In this document: in pieces, positions 1 to 9,708 of the stretch
Numbering within the stretch: position 1 is the stretch's first letter
Layout: every line of letters begins with the position of its first letter
Assembly: GCF_947491715.1 (NCBI RefSeq)
Contig: NZ_CANLKR010000009.1
Coordinates: forward strand, 62,001 to 126,000
Length of the DNA stretch: 64,000 nucleotides
DNA from: an uncultured Shewanella sp.
Lineage (GTDB): Bacteria > Pseudomonadota > Gammaproteobacteria > Enterobacterales > Shewanellaceae
Direction: 5' to 3'
Program-made: the position numbers and the translations under genes
Notes under the pieces: model-generated
Told to the model about the DNA's origin: nothing
The model's input: only the letters and a program-made list of their open reading frames with translations
Database searches by the model: none

Positions 1-927
1 TTTTGCATAGTCTTTGATTTGCCCGCCAAGCAATGCCGGTAATTCAAATTCAAACCGTTTGCCGCCAAAACACTGAACCGGGCCCCTGGCTTTGGTTGTC
101 GGCAATTCAAGGGGTTGCCAATCGCTAAGGTAATCGAGCCAAAATTGCTGGTCCCGACCATATTGCTCAGAGGATAAATAGCCCTCTTCCCAACGGCTGT
201 AATCGCGATATTGCCAGTCATCTGTAACTGCCACGGTTTGACCCAACGTCAACTGCTGGTAAATCGCCAACAACTGATCGAAAATCAGGTTTAACGAGCC
301 GCCATCGCAAAATGCATGGTGGATCACCAAACACAACACTTGTTTTTGCGGCTGCGTTTTAAATAAACTACAATGCAACATTTGGCCGTTTTGCCAATCC
401 ATGTCAGCAGCGGCCAATACTCTCGCGGCTTGGGCCAGAGCCTCATCTGCTTGAACAGGGTCTGAAATGGTTGAAAAATCCTTCAGATGCAATGGTATGG
501 ACATAGTGTCCCTCACCTTTTGCAACAATACGCCCTGATGCTCCTCAACCGAGGTGCGCAATGCTTGATGCCTTTGTATCAGCAAGTTTAAGGCCGATTG
601 CAGTGTCGCTTCATTCAATTGACCGTTAATTTCAATACTATGCAGCGAGTGATAATAATGACAATCAGGATGCATTTGTTCGAACACCCACAACGATTGC
701 TGAGCCTGTGACAGTGCTACCGGCTCGTCAGCTGCAACTCTGACAGGCCCTTGAACAGCAACGTCATCACTAACAAAGCCAATCAACTCTGCCTTATGCT
801 CAATCATCGCCGCCTTGATTTGTTTGGTAAATTTGCCCTTGGGCGCTTTGAAATTAAGCTTGCCGTCTGTTGACCAAACCCGGATTTGTGCGGCTTTTAA
901 CGCATTTAACAGCTTTACGAAAGTCAT
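1..927 (-). CDS. Non-ribosomal peptide synthetase, docking plus condensation domain (truncated by window edge)
   Basis: The first 309 codons of a synthetase that continues past position 1. The protein begins MTFVKLLNALKAAQIRVW; its first 50 or so residues match the TubC N-terminal docking fold (a beta-hairpin docking domain), known to receive the preceding subunit of an NRPS line. From about residue 75 a condensation domain follows, with the active-site motif HHAFCDGGS near residue 203 (HHxxxDG), where peptide bonds are formed. The ATG overlaps the stop of the upstream synthetase as ATGA, so the two are translationally coupled, with GGAGG just before the start. The upstream protein ends in an acidic tail (EEILDDEMFEEGSL), as expected for the partner peptide of such a docking domain. 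Domain identities are clear; the substrate is unknown. Confidence 0.9.
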   Translation of the reverse strand, partial: MTFVKLLNALKAAQIRVWSTDGKLNFKAPKGKFTKQIKAAMIEHKAELIGFVSDDVAVQGPVRVAADEPVALSQAQQSLWVFEQMHPDCHYYHSLHSIEINGQLNEATLQSALNLLIQRHQALRTSVEEHQGVLLQKVRDTMSIPLHLKDFSTISDPVQADEALAQAARVLAAADMDWQNGQMLHCSLFKTQPQKQVLCLVIHHAFCDGGSLNLIFDQLLAIYQQLTLGQTVAVTDDWQYRDYSRWEEGYLSSEQYGRDQQFWLDYLSDWQPLELPTTKARGPVQCFGGKRFEFELPALLGGQIKDYAK

Positions 928-3900
928 AGACTGCCCTCCTCAAACATTTCATCGTCAAGTATTTCTTCCCCGGCATCAGAGTGTAACCAGCTGTGAGAAT
1001 TGATTAAATCAGCCAGCCCTTTGATGCTGGGCAGATCCATAAACTGACTCATTCTGATCTCAAGCCCTAATTGCTGATGCACCTCATTGAGCATAGTAGC
1101 CACGTGGAGCGAATTACCGCCCTGTTCAAAGAAGCTTCTGCCGGCACACAGCCTTGGTTCAGACAAAATTTGCTGCCAAATCGCCATTAGTTGTTCCTCA
1201 ACCTCACCTTGGGCAGCCACCAGTTGTTGCTCGGCAGCATCTTGATGCACCAGTTGATGCAGTTGTTTTCGGTCTATTTTGCCGTTAGGGGTTAGTGGCC
1301 AATCTATGACACCGATAACTTTTGTCGGCACCATGATTGCCGGCAAATTGGCTTGCACCCAGCGCTGCACCGATTGCTGTAGTTGCTCTGTGGCACCATC
1401 GGCTTCAACAAAGGCCACCAGCATTTCGCGGCCGATGATCTCGCAACAAACACTGTCGCTGACACCACTTTTGATGATGCATTTTTCGATTTCACCCAGC
1501 TCAATCCGGTGACCCCGCAGTTTGACCTGGTTGTCGAGGCGACCCAGAAACTCAAATTCGCCGGATTTTAATGCCCGCACTCGATCCCCAGTGCGGTACA
1601 CTCGTTTGACTGTACCGTCGCTTAGCTGCAATGGAATAAAACGTTCATCAGTCAGTGTCTGTCGTTCAAAATATCCCAGGGCAACACAGTCACCGCCAAT
1701 ACACAGCTCGCCGGAGAAGAAGTAAGGCACCTCCCTACACTGTTGATTCAAAACATATAATTCAGTATTAGCTATAGGAGGACCTACTCGTGGCACGGTA
1801 TCGGCACTGATCTGCTGCACCGCACACCAAACCGTCGCTTCAGTTGGGCCGTACATGTTAAACATGCGAATCTCAGGATTGATGGCAAATATCTGCACAA
1901 CCAATTCCTGAGGCAATGCTTCACCGCCGACCAACAACAGTTTTAATTTGGCGATGGCCAATTCACAGTGTGGCGAGGCCAGCAACATTTTTAAGTGAGA
2001 AGGCGTACATTGAAAGCTGTTCAGGCTCAGGTCGATAATATTATTGGCAATATCAGGGATATCTTCAGACACTGGAGCGGCCGCATCTCTGGCCGCTTCA
2101 ATATCAAACAGAGATTTCACTTCGGCCACTTTGGCCAGACTCGCCATCACCTGCGCCGAATCAATGCCAAAGTCCATCAAACAAGCAATTTCATCGACAC
2201 CGGCTTGTTGAATTTCCAGCGCCTTTTGGCGAGCTTGTTGTGGCGTACCGAACAAACCACTGGTTTGATAGTAACGCTCAAATGCCATTTCAAGAATGGC
2301 CTCTTTGTCCTGCTCCAGGTTTAATCCGGCTTCTTCTGCCAATGGTTTTAATAATCCCAATGAATGCGCCAGATATTGTTTAAGCGGTTGATGCACCTGA
2401 GTCTTGTTGTGTTTTTCACAATCAGAAATAAAGGTGTGAACCATCAGCGTTACATGGCCGCTACTGGGGTCAAACCCGGCCTGGGCACGGGCTTGACGGT
2501 AGATTTCAATTTTCTCTTTGACCTGTTCAAGGTCATGGCCCAACAGATGGGTTAAGATATTGGCACCCATTTCACCGGCACGGCGAAACATTTCAGGATT
2601 GCCCGCTGCAGTGACCCAAACCGGGATGTCTTGTTGCATGGGTTTGGGGAATAGCTCTACATCAATCTCCTGTTGCATGCCATCAACAAATCCGACTTTC
2701 TCACCAGCCCACAGGCGGCGGACTTTGCTCAGGTTATCAAACATGATATCCAGCCGTTCGCTATAGTTTTGTGGCGCCAGCACAAAGTCATTAAACTGCC
2801 AACCTGCTGCAACAGCAATACCGGCACGGCCTTTAGACAGGTTATCTACCATCGCCCACTCTTCGGCAACTCTGACAGGATGATGCAAAGGCACCACCAC
2901 ACTGCCTGCGCGAATATTGATTTGTTCAGTCACACCGGCGATGGCAGCGGCGGTTACCGAGGGATTGGCAAAAATGCCGCCAAAGGGATGAAAATGCCGT
3001 TCGGGCACCCAAACGGCCTCAAAACCGGCTTTATCGGCGAACTTGGCACTGTCGAGCATCAAATCGTACATTTGACCATTGCCGACATCTTCTTTGGAGG
3101 CAAAGTTAAACAGACTGAATTTGACCGGCTGGCGCGGTGTTGCCGTGCTGGGGGCTTTGGCCTGGATCACCACTTGATCTGCCCTGGAAAGACTCCAGAA
3201 CAGTTCAAGTACTGAGATATCAAAGGAAATACTGGTATTGCCCAGCCATAACCCTTTGCCCTGTGGCATCGACTGGCCAATTTTTTGCTCAAGACCGCAA
3301 AAGAAATTGAGCACATTTTGATGGCTGATCACCACACCTTTGGGATTGCCGGTTGAACCGGATGTATAAATCAAGTATGCCAGATCTTCGCTACTAACCT
3401 CTGGCTTGATGTAAGTCGCTACAGCGCTTATCGTCTGATCTTCGGCAAATGGCGCGATGGCAGACAATGCCATCACATCAAACATGGCTTTTAAGGATTG
3501 TTGGCACAACACATGGGTGGCTTTACAATCGCTGATCACGTATTGAATTCGTTCGACCGGATATTGTGGGTCCACCGGCACATAGGCGGCCCCGCATTTC
3601 CAGATGGCCAGTAAAGAAAGCACCAACTGGGCGTTGTGGTCAAAACAGGCAATGACTTTGTCGCCACGAACAACCCCTTGTGCTTGCAGCATTGCAGCAA
3701 TCTTGTCGGAGATTTCGTCCAGCTGGGCAAACGTGAAAGACTGATCTAAATACTGCAGTGCTATTTTGTCGGCATTTTCATTTTTACCGTGTTCGCTGAT
3801 GAGGCCAATCACCGTTTGGGTATTGTCATAGGCCAATGCTGTACGATTGATTTGTTCGCGGGTTTTGGCGTCTGCCTCATCCATTAAGTCACACTGCGAC

Positions 3901-5198
3901 AGTGCCAGGCGTGGATTTTGCGCCCAACGCTCGATGATCAAACACAATTTTTGCTGCAATGTTGTCACTTCTGCTGCATTGAGGTATTGCCCGTTACAAT
4001 CGAAATGTACAACCCAGGGAGTCGAGTCACTAAATTCTTCGAGGTAAACCGTTAACGGCAACCGGCTTTGACCATTGTGCAAAAACCGGCTTTGACTGTT
4101 GCCCAAGACATTTTCTTCATCAAATTTCAGATAGGAGAACATCACGTCGTATATCGACTGTCGGCCCTGACGCATCAGGTTTAAATCCCTATGTAATGTC
4201 GCCATCGGATAGCGGGAATGACGTTTGTCTTTTTTCGAATCGACACTCAGCTGTTGGCCTAATGACCACAAATCCTGGCGTTCACAATCCACCAATAAAG
4301 GCTGAACACTGGTCAAAGCACTGATGCTGTTTTTTAATCCGACATTGGAACGGTTGTGCGAAGGCACCCCAATACAGATTTTCTGCTGGCCACTAAATTG
4401 ACAAAGCAAATAAGCAAGTGCGCTAAGCCAAACTTGCGCAGGCGCGAACCCGGTAGACTCACAGACCTGGCCAAACTGTTGTTTAAACGTTTCATCCAGT
4501 GAAGTACTGACCCTGAGGGACTGATATTTTCCTTCATCGAAATGAACGAAACGCGGGCTAAAGGTGGCTTCGGGCAAGGTGGCAAACTTGTTCAACCAAT
4601 ACTCGCGGGATTTTGCACAACGTTCGGTTGCCAGATAGGCCTCTTCCTTTGCGATAATATCTTCAGCTGAGATAGCATCTTTGAGCTGTTCTCTTGACAA
4701 CTCATCTACATTGGAACCCTGCGACAATGCATAATAGATGTCGGACACCCGTCTTAAATAGATGGCAAAACCGGCACCGTCGACGGCCAGATGATGCCAA
4801 AAGTGATACATCATCAGCTCTTTACCAACACAAGTCACAAAGGCTTTAAACAATGGACCCTGATCTAAATCGAACTTTTCGGCCAGGCAAGCTGTCACCC
4901 AATCTTCACGCTCAGTTGCGCTGTTAAAGTACAACACTTCAAGGCTGAATCTGGAATCGATATCACGGATATAACCGCCTTTCTCAGGCTCAATACGACA
5001 GGCGTCAGATGAACTGAGCACCAGATTGACGGCATCGGATAGATTTTTAAGACATATTAATGGAGATAACTCAGTTTTTGCCGCTAAATTATAAAACAAC
5101 GCATCCTCATCGAGACGCTGTTCCATTAGAATGGCTTTTTGAGCGATGGTCAGCACTAGGCTTTCCTGCTGATTGTTATTTAATTTAATATAATTCAC
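924..5198 (-). CDS. Non-ribosomal peptide synthetase module (C-A-T) with a luciferase-like monooxygenase inserted in the A domain
   Basis: A single NRPS module of 1424 residues. The condensation domain covers about 1-440 (HHLAVDGAG near 133). The adenylation domain begins near 460, with the ATP-binding core YTSGSTGNPKG near 613 and FDIS soon after. From about 691 to 1031 it is interrupted by an FMN-dependent luciferase-like monooxygenase (VWVPERHFHPFGG, then SVVVPLHHPVRVAEEW) of the MupA/Atu3671 type known from natural-product enzymes. The A domain resumes with NMYGPTEAT near 1116 and ends with NGKIDRKQL. A carrier domain follows, with the phosphopantetheine serine in GGNSL near 1363. The insertion lies between adenylation motifs A4 and A5. 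The start is GTG. The module probably activates an amino acid and oxidises it or the bound intermediate; which residue cannot be read here. Confidence 0.93.
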   Translation of the reverse strand: MNYIKLNNNQQESLVLTIAQKAILMEQRLDEDALFYNLAAKTELSPLICLKNLSDAVNLVLSSSDACRIEPEKGGYIRDIDSRFSLEVLYFNSATEREDWVTACLAEKFDLDQGPLFKAFVTCVGKELMMYHFWHHLAVDGAGFAIYLRRVSDIYYALSQGSNVDELSREQLKDAISAEDIIAKEEAYLATERCAKSREYWLNKFATLPEATFSPRFVHFDEGKYQSLRVSTSLDETFKQQFGQVCESTGFAPAQVWLSALAYLLCQFSGQQKICIGVPSHNRSNVGLKNSISALTSVQPLLVDCERQDLWSLGQQLSVDSKKDKRHSRYPMATLHRDLNLMRQGRQSIYDVMFSYLKFDEENVLGNSQSRFLHNGQSRLPLTVYLEEFSDSTPWVVHFDCNGQYLNAAEVTTLQQKLCLIIERWAQNPRLALSQCDLMDEADAKTREQINRTALAYDNTQTVIGLISEHGKNENADKIALQYLDQSFTFAQLDEISDKIAAMLQAQGVVRGDKVIACFDHNAQLVLSLLAIWKCGAAYVPVDPQYPVERIQYVISDCKATHVLCQQSLKAMFDVMALSAIAPFAEDQTISAVATYIKPEVSSEDLAYLIYTSGSTGNPKGVVISHQNVLNFFCGLEQKIGQSMPQGKGLWLGNTSISFDISVLELFWSLSRADQVVIQAKAPSTATPRQPVKFSLFNFASKEDVGNGQMYDLMLDSAKFADKAGFEAVWVPERHFHPFGGIFANPSVTAAAIAGVTEQINIRAGSVVVPLHHPVRVAEEWAMVDNLSKGRAGIAVAAGWQFNDFVLAPQNYSERLDIMFDNLSKVRRLWAGEKVGFVDGMQQEIDVELFPKPMQQDIPVWVTAAGNPEMFRRAGEMGANILTHLLGHDLEQVKEKIEIYRQARAQAGFDPSSGHVTLMVHTFISDCEKHNKTQVHQPLKQYLAHSLGLLKPLAEEAGLNLEQDKEAILEMAFERYYQTSGLFGTPQQARQKALEIQQAGVDEIACLMDFGIDSAQVMASLAKVAEVKSLFDIEAARDAAAPVSEDIPDIANNIIDLSLNSFQCTPSHLKMLLASPHCELAIAKLKLLLVGGEALPQELVVQIFAINPEIRMFNMYGPTEATVWCAVQQISADTVPRVGPPIANTELYVLNQQCREVPYFFSGELCIGGDCVALGYFERQTLTDERFIPLQLSDGTVKRVYRTGDRVRALKSGEFEFLGRLDNQVKLRGHRIELGEIEKCIIKSGVSDSVCCEIIGREMLVAFVEADGATEQLQQSVQRWVQANLPAIMVPTKVIGVIDWPLTPNGKIDRKQLHQLVHQDAAEQQLVAAQGEVEEQLMAIWQQILSEPRLCAGRSFFEQGGNSLHVATMLNEVHQQLGLEIRMSQFMDLPSIKGLADLINSHSWLHSDAGEEILDDEMFEEGSL

Positions 5199-5290
5199 TT
5201 TTTAAATTGTCCAGATACAGTAAATCAGCTCAGCACCCATTGCCGGATGCTATTGTGCTTACGCTATGAAAGATGAGATCGGATTATTTG

Positions 5291-7609
5291 CTAGTTTGTC
5301 GGTTTTAGTATCAGGCTGTTGACTGTTTTTTGGGGTAACAAGGGTCGGTACTCTCCCTCACTCCAACGTTTGAAACCGTCTTTGTAATTTTGACTGAGAG
5401 GGTGGCCTGACTGCCCACCCGGAAATGATATTAACGCGCTATCTTCGTGCCCAGGGCTGACAATCAAACGAACCGAGGATCCGAATGAACGCGTCTGTAC
5501 TTTGGGCATATACATATCACCACCGATCGGTACATGCGGCATATTGATCAATGGATCCAAAAATGGAAAAACCATGCTCAACGGGTGATTGATCTCGGTA
5601 CGGTTTAACTCACCTTGAGTTAAACGCTCAAGATCACCATATTTTGCCTGGTAATAACGACTGACGCCGTTAAGTGCCGAGTCAAACAGGAATGCGTTCC
5701 AGCTAGAAAATCCCTGAGGGACCTGATCCTGAGGTTGCTTCGTAATCAATTGCCACACTGGTGACTCCCAATTGTCAGTCGCATCCAGAAACTCAAACCC
5801 CGGGTATTTTTGCTCCAATACTGTAAAACGTTGTTGCAACAACCTGCTCGCTACTACGTATCGAAACTTTCTCACCATTCTATGAGCAACAGAGTCAATT
5901 TCGGCCTTGCCACTCCATTGCTGCAAAATAGAGACAAGTGCTGTAACATCTGCCTGGTTGATGTCATCAACCAAGCTAGGCAATTGCAATACATTAAGCA
6001 TTTTTTGATGCCAACGCTGTAAAAATAGCGCCCGTTCGTCCAACTGAATCTGCGCCATATCCGCCTCTATTACATCGCTTTGCAGCGCATACAGACCTTG
6101 TTTGATTTGTTTTGCCCTAGCACCACTGACATAGCGGCCATGACCCAACAAGGTCAACATATCACCACTCGCGACCCGCTGATTTGCCAACCATATTCGG
6201 CCTTCGTTAGGATTGATCAGTTGAGGATATTCCGATGGTTGCAACAATTGCTGCCAGTAATCACTTGGATAGCCTCGGACCGGCATACTGCCAAGAACCG
6301 TCCAACCGACATTGCCTGCTTTGTCGGTCACTATGGTATCAAGTTGCACACCGCGGCTTTGTTGTATCACTGCGATAGCCTGAGGGACGGTTTTGCTATC
6401 TTTGATACGATGAAGAGCAAGATTAAAGGATTCAGGCAACAAAGGCATCCACTGTAAAACCCTGGCTTTATCACCTTCAATATCCAGCACCAAAGCATGT
6501 TTTATACGTCGTACTACAAATTCTTCATCGGCTAAGAACCTGGCATCTATAGACAATGTCTTCTCAGTCACAACCTCACATAATTTGCCAGTAATAATAC
6601 AATGATTGGTTTGGTCGTAGGGAAGCGTGATTTGTTGACTCCATTTGCCAAGAGAGTTGGTTACCCCCCAGGCAACATCACCATTACTGCCACTGATAAT
6701 AAAGGGTAACCCCGGCAAAGTAATTCCGCTGACCAAAGTCTCTTGTTTGAATTGTTGATAAGATACTTGGTACCATGTTGAGGGTGCCGACAATGGCAGA
6801 TGAATATCATTGGCTAACAAACCAGCCCCACTGGCAGTATATTGTCCACCAAGTCCCCAACCGTTGCTTCCCGAAGCCGTTCGCTCCGAAATATCAAACT
6901 CTTCCACAAAGTCAGCCGCTTGGATGAACGCAGGTAAAACTTCCGGTTGATATGGAGCTAAATCTTCAATTACTGGTGCGTCCCACTCGGTTCTTTTAGG
7001 TGCAAAAAAGTTGACAGTGTCGTCTGAATAATATTTTGATAACACATCCATTGCATAGTCTTGTTCAGCATTTTCATCTTGCAGTTCAAGACTCAAACTA
7101 TAGGCAACAAGAATAGAATCTTGCGGTTCCCACGCTTCTGGTTTTGTTAATAAGAGTGCATATTCGAAAGGCCAAGCTCCAAGCGAATTCAGACCATCAT
7201 TCACACCTTTAGAATAGCTAACCAATAGCTGTTTCTGCGATTCGGGCAAAGAGTTAAATGCTTCTAGTGCTCTTTCTTTTAATCCAAACTTTTTTACTGA
7301 TTTATCTTGTTCAATAGATAAAAAACTAAACAGTTCACTAGATTCACCAGCAGCGTTACGTCGTAACAGATCCATCTGGAAAAATCGCTCTTGTGCATGA
7401 AGAAACCCGATAGAAAAAAACAAATCGTCATCTGGATTGTAAGTAATTAGTGGAACTCCAAACTGATCTATTTCGATACTTACTTGATCATTCAGTGAGT
7501 CAAATTGCAACTGACCTTTTAAATCAGGTTTACTATAAATTAAATTAAATAAAATAAATGCAGAATATAACAACACAAATACTAGACTAACTAGAACTAC
7601 CTTTTTCAA
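5291..7609 (-). CDS. Penicillin acylase family protein (Ntn hydrolase), probably exported
   Basis: A 772-residue N-terminal-nucleophile hydrolase of the penicillin/acyl-homoserine-lactone acylase family. An N-terminal hydrophobic segment (about residues 4-22) suggests export or membrane anchoring. The alpha part contains GFLHAQERFFQMD. The precursor cleavage site is visible as Gly247-Ser248 in SGSNGWGLGG, where Ser248 would become the free catalytic nucleophile after self-cleavage. Length is normal for the family. It lies 92 bp upstream of the NRPS genes in the same direction. PvdQ and related acylases remove a fatty-acyl or prodrug group from NRPS products in the periplasm, so maturation of this cluster's peptide is a reasonable inference. 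Quorum-signal degradation or self-protection are alternatives. Confidence 0.88.
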   Translation of the reverse strand: MKKVVLVSLVFVLLYSAFILFNLIYSKPDLKGQLQFDSLNDQVSIEIDQFGVPLITYNPDDDLFFSIGFLHAQERFFQMDLLRRNAAGESSELFSFLSIEQDKSVKKFGLKERALEAFNSLPESQKQLLVSYSKGVNDGLNSLGAWPFEYALLLTKPEAWEPQDSILVAYSLSLELQDENAEQDYAMDVLSKYYSDDTVNFFAPKRTEWDAPVIEDLAPYQPEVLPAFIQAADFVEEFDISERTASGSNGWGLGGQYTASGAGLLANDIHLPLSAPSTWYQVSYQQFKQETLVSGITLPGLPFIISGSNGDVAWGVTNSLGKWSQQITLPYDQTNHCIITGKLCEVVTEKTLSIDARFLADEEFVVRRIKHALVLDIEGDKARVLQWMPLLPESFNLALHRIKDSKTVPQAIAVIQQSRGVQLDTIVTDKAGNVGWTVLGSMPVRGYPSDYWQQLLQPSEYPQLINPNEGRIWLANQRVASGDMLTLLGHGRYVSGARAKQIKQGLYALQSDVIEADMAQIQLDERALFLQRWHQKMLNVLQLPSLVDDINQADVTALVSILQQWSGKAEIDSVAHRMVRKFRYVVASRLLQQRFTVLEQKYPGFEFLDATDNWESPVWQLITKQPQDQVPQGFSSWNAFLFDSALNGVSRYYQAKYGDLERLTQGELNRTEINHPLSMVFPFLDPLINMPHVPIGGDMYMPKVQTRSFGSSVRLIVSPGHEDSALISFPGGQSGHPLSQNYKDGFKRWSEGEYRPLLPQKTVNSLILKPTN

Positions 7610-8170
7610 CGTATTCTTCCTTGAACTTTAAAATTTTCTAGAGTAAGTGATTCCTACTCACATTTGACTGGCAAATTACCGCCTAGTTCTAAGCGCTGCA
7701 ATCCTAAATAAAAACATGTCACAGGTCAACAAAATAAAAACATTAAAAAAACAAAAAATAAACCAAAACCAATCAGTAATGAGTTGTGACCTAATATGGT
7801 AGGGCCAGAACATGAATGTTATTTGAGCGATTCTAGAGGGGTATTTACCTGATGGGGTATGTTCAGTATACGTGTAATTTGTTGTCACATTGCCTTGACC
7901 ACATGGCTTCTAAACACTTACAGGGACAGGTTAGCCTCCTGCAAGACCATCCTATATTAATAGTGTATGAACTCCTCCTCTTTTGCAAGCTTTTATTCAA
8001 TTGCGCTAAGGTACGACTGCCTACGTGTATCCGGTCTCATTAATGATGCCGTATTTTAGGCATCGGACCTTAATGGGCTATTCGCACGTCAGTTCCCATA
8101 CGCTTACACGAGCTCGTTCGCTCTGCAATCGTGGTGGTTTGCTCCTAAAACTATTCACTTACTTTCAATG
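7610..8170. other. Long non-coding stretch, no supported gene
   Basis: About 560 bp separate the acylase start from the IS110 remnant. The first part must hold the acylase promoter, but no clear -10/-35 pair can be singled out. A small hairpin, GATGCC/GGCATC with an 8-base loop, lies at 8045-8064 without a following T run. The part from about 8080 onward is probably untranslated sequence of the decayed IS110 element. Short open frames here have no recognisable content. Confidence 0.4.
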
Positions 8171-8248
8171 TTAGATTTGCGTTACTTTAGTCTCGTCGTA
8201 CGTTGAATTATCATGTACCAAAGCCCAGGCTACCCGAGCTGTTTTATT
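8171..8248 (-). pseudogene. C-terminal remnant of an IS110-family transposase
   Basis: Read on the minus strand, the sequence directly next to the IS6 end encodes NKTARVAWALVHDNSTYDE and a few more residues before a TAA at 8171-8173. The NKxARxxWAL motif is the usual last helix of IS110-family transposases. Nothing of the rest of the gene remains on this side. The IS6-type element appears to have inserted into it at 8248/8249. A different IS110 fragment occurs at 62453-62671. Confidence 0.6.
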
Positions 8249-8300
8249 GGGCTTGTTGCAAAAAATCTATTCGGGTGAACTTTGCTCTATTCTAAGCAAA

Positions 8301-8935
8301 TCATCCGGTGAAAACCACCTCGATATTGAACAACCGATTAATGAAGGCAGATCTCTCCCTCACCACGGTGTCCCGTTCATCATGACGTAGCCAAAAATCA
8401 AATTGCCCCTTGTTGAGCATTCGTAGAGATTCAAAACCCTGAAGGGTTGACCATGCCCGTTTTTTTAGCCGAAAACCACCCGTTGCCTTAACGAGTTTCT
8501 TAATGGGAGCATGATCCGACTCTATGCCATTGTTAAGGTATTTGACTTGCCGCTGTTTAACGTCCTGTCGTAGGTGACCCTCCTTCTTCAATCTCGCTAT
8601 GGCATACGCATAAGAAGCGTGTTTGTCTGTGTTTAACGTCTTAGGTTGCTTGTCTTTTTTGTAATACCTCAAGCCGCATGATCATTACGTTTATGGGAGA
8701 AATAAAAGTCCAGTGTCTCTCCTTGTTTGTTGATGACCCGATATAGATAGTGCCACTTTCCCTTCACTTTAACGTAGGTTTCATCCAACTGCCATGAAGA
8801 ATCGGTGCGAATAAATTGATAGTGACGTAATTTTTTACGTAATGTTGGCCCATATTCAATAAACCAACGGTAAAGCGTGCTTCTATGCACAGAAGTGCCA
8901 ATCTCAGTGAACATATCACATCGGTTCACTTTCAA
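8301..8935 (-). pseudogene. IS6-family transposase, frameshifted and 5'-truncated
   Basis: Two overlapping frames together make most of an IS6/IS26-like DDE transposase. The upstream frame (8669-8935) has SVHRSTLYRWFIEYGP and the first catalytic Asp in WQLDETYVKVKGKW. The downstream frame (8301-8672) has the second Asp in NTDKHASYAYAI and the Glu in NNGIESDHAPIKK. The frames join near 8669, with a few residues missing as well, so a deletion rather than programmed frameshifting is likely. Before 8935 the frame meets a stop, and only degenerate N-terminal similarity (LYLHLWFLSFQYR) is seen up to about 8990. The product should be inactive. Confidence 0.85.
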
Positions 8936-9040
8936 TCATCACCGATATTGAAAACTCAAAAACCACAGATGCAGATAGAGTATACTTCACGTGCACCAAT
9001 TAAAATAAAACCATTTTGGTGCATTATAGAGTGAAATACC

Positions 9041-9084
9041 ACTTAAAATGCACTACAATTAGTGCACCGACTTAAAATGCACTA
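9041..9084. promoter_or_regulatory. Direct and inverted repeats upstream of the resolvase (possible res/operator site)
   Basis: The 15-mer ACTTAAAATGCACTA occurs at 9041-9055 and again at 9070-9084, 29 bp apart. Between them, TGCACTACAATTAGTGCA (9049-9066) is a perfect palindrome with 7-bp arms. The second copy ends 3 bp before the resolvase ATG. Small serine resolvases typically bind repeated dimer sites beside their own gene for both recombination and repression, so this is a likely binding region. The boundaries of any full res site are not established. Confidence 0.55.
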
Positions 9085-9087
9085 AAT

Positions 9088-9708
9088 ATGACGATGATGC
9101 GACTTTATCCTTACACCCGAGCCTCGACTGCCGAACAAGATGCAAATCGTGCAAATAATGCCCTTAGCGAGTTTGCTGAAAAAATGGGCATCCCAATCGC
9201 ATGTTGGTTTACTGAAAATGAATCAGGGGCCAGTTTACATCGCCCCGAATTATTTCGATTATTGGATGTTGCCCAACCTGGTGATATTATGCTCATCGAG
9301 CAAGTTGACAGGTTAAGTCGGCTCAACTCACAAGATTGGGATAGATTAAAAAACATCATCACAAATAAAGGCATTAAGGTGGTATCACTCGATCTACCCA
9401 CAAGCCACTTATTTATGACCAACACAGATACCTTCACAGAACGAATGTTCTCCGCACTGAATAACATGATGCTTGATATGCTCGCAGCAATATCACGAAA
9501 AGATTACGACGACCGAAGACGCCGCCAAGCACAAGGCATACTCAAAGCAAAAGCAGAGAAAAAATATAAAGGACGCAGAGAAGACGCTGAATTACACAGA
9601 AAGATATCTGGATTATTAATTGATGGTAAAACATATAACTATATAGTCGATTTACTAGGATGCTCTCGACACACGATATCTAAAGTAAAAAAACGACTAC
9701 CAACATAA
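9088..9708 (+). CDS. Small serine recombinase / resolvase
   Basis: A 206-residue site-specific recombinase of the resolvase/invertase family. The catalytic serine is visible as Ser13 in YPYTRASTAEQDANRA, and the family motif EQVDRLSRL lies near residues 70-78. A long helical segment follows, and a C-terminal helix-turn-helix (YNYIVDLLGCSRHTISKVKKRL) binds the site. Length is normal for Tn3-type resolvases and plasmid multimer resolution enzymes. ATG codons at residues 1, 3 and 4 make the exact start uncertain. The repeats at 9041-9084 are the probable target. Its role could be cointegrate resolution for the surrounding IS6-type element, whose replicative transposition produces cointegrates, or plasmid dimer resolution. 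Confidence 0.88.
   Translation: MTMMRLYPYTRASTAEQDANRANNALSEFAEKMGIPIACWFTENESGASLHRPELFRLLDVAQPGDIMLIEQVDRLSRLNSQDWDRLKNIITNKGIKVVSLDLPTSHLFMTNTDTFTERMFSALNNMMLDMLAAISRKDYDDRRRRQAQGILKAKAEKKYKGRREDAELHRKISGLLIDGKTYNYIVDLLGCSRHTISKVKKRLPT

Noticed and set aside
7676..7888. 70-codon minus-strand frame upstream of the acylase
   Set aside because: Composition is that of AT-rich non-coding DNA, no ribosome site or family pattern is seen, and it covers the region where the acylase promoter must lie.
8301..8935. Programmed frameshifting in the IS6 transposase
   Set aside because: IS6 enzymes are normally made from one frame, residues are missing at the join, no slippery sequence is obvious, and the N-terminus is also destroyed.
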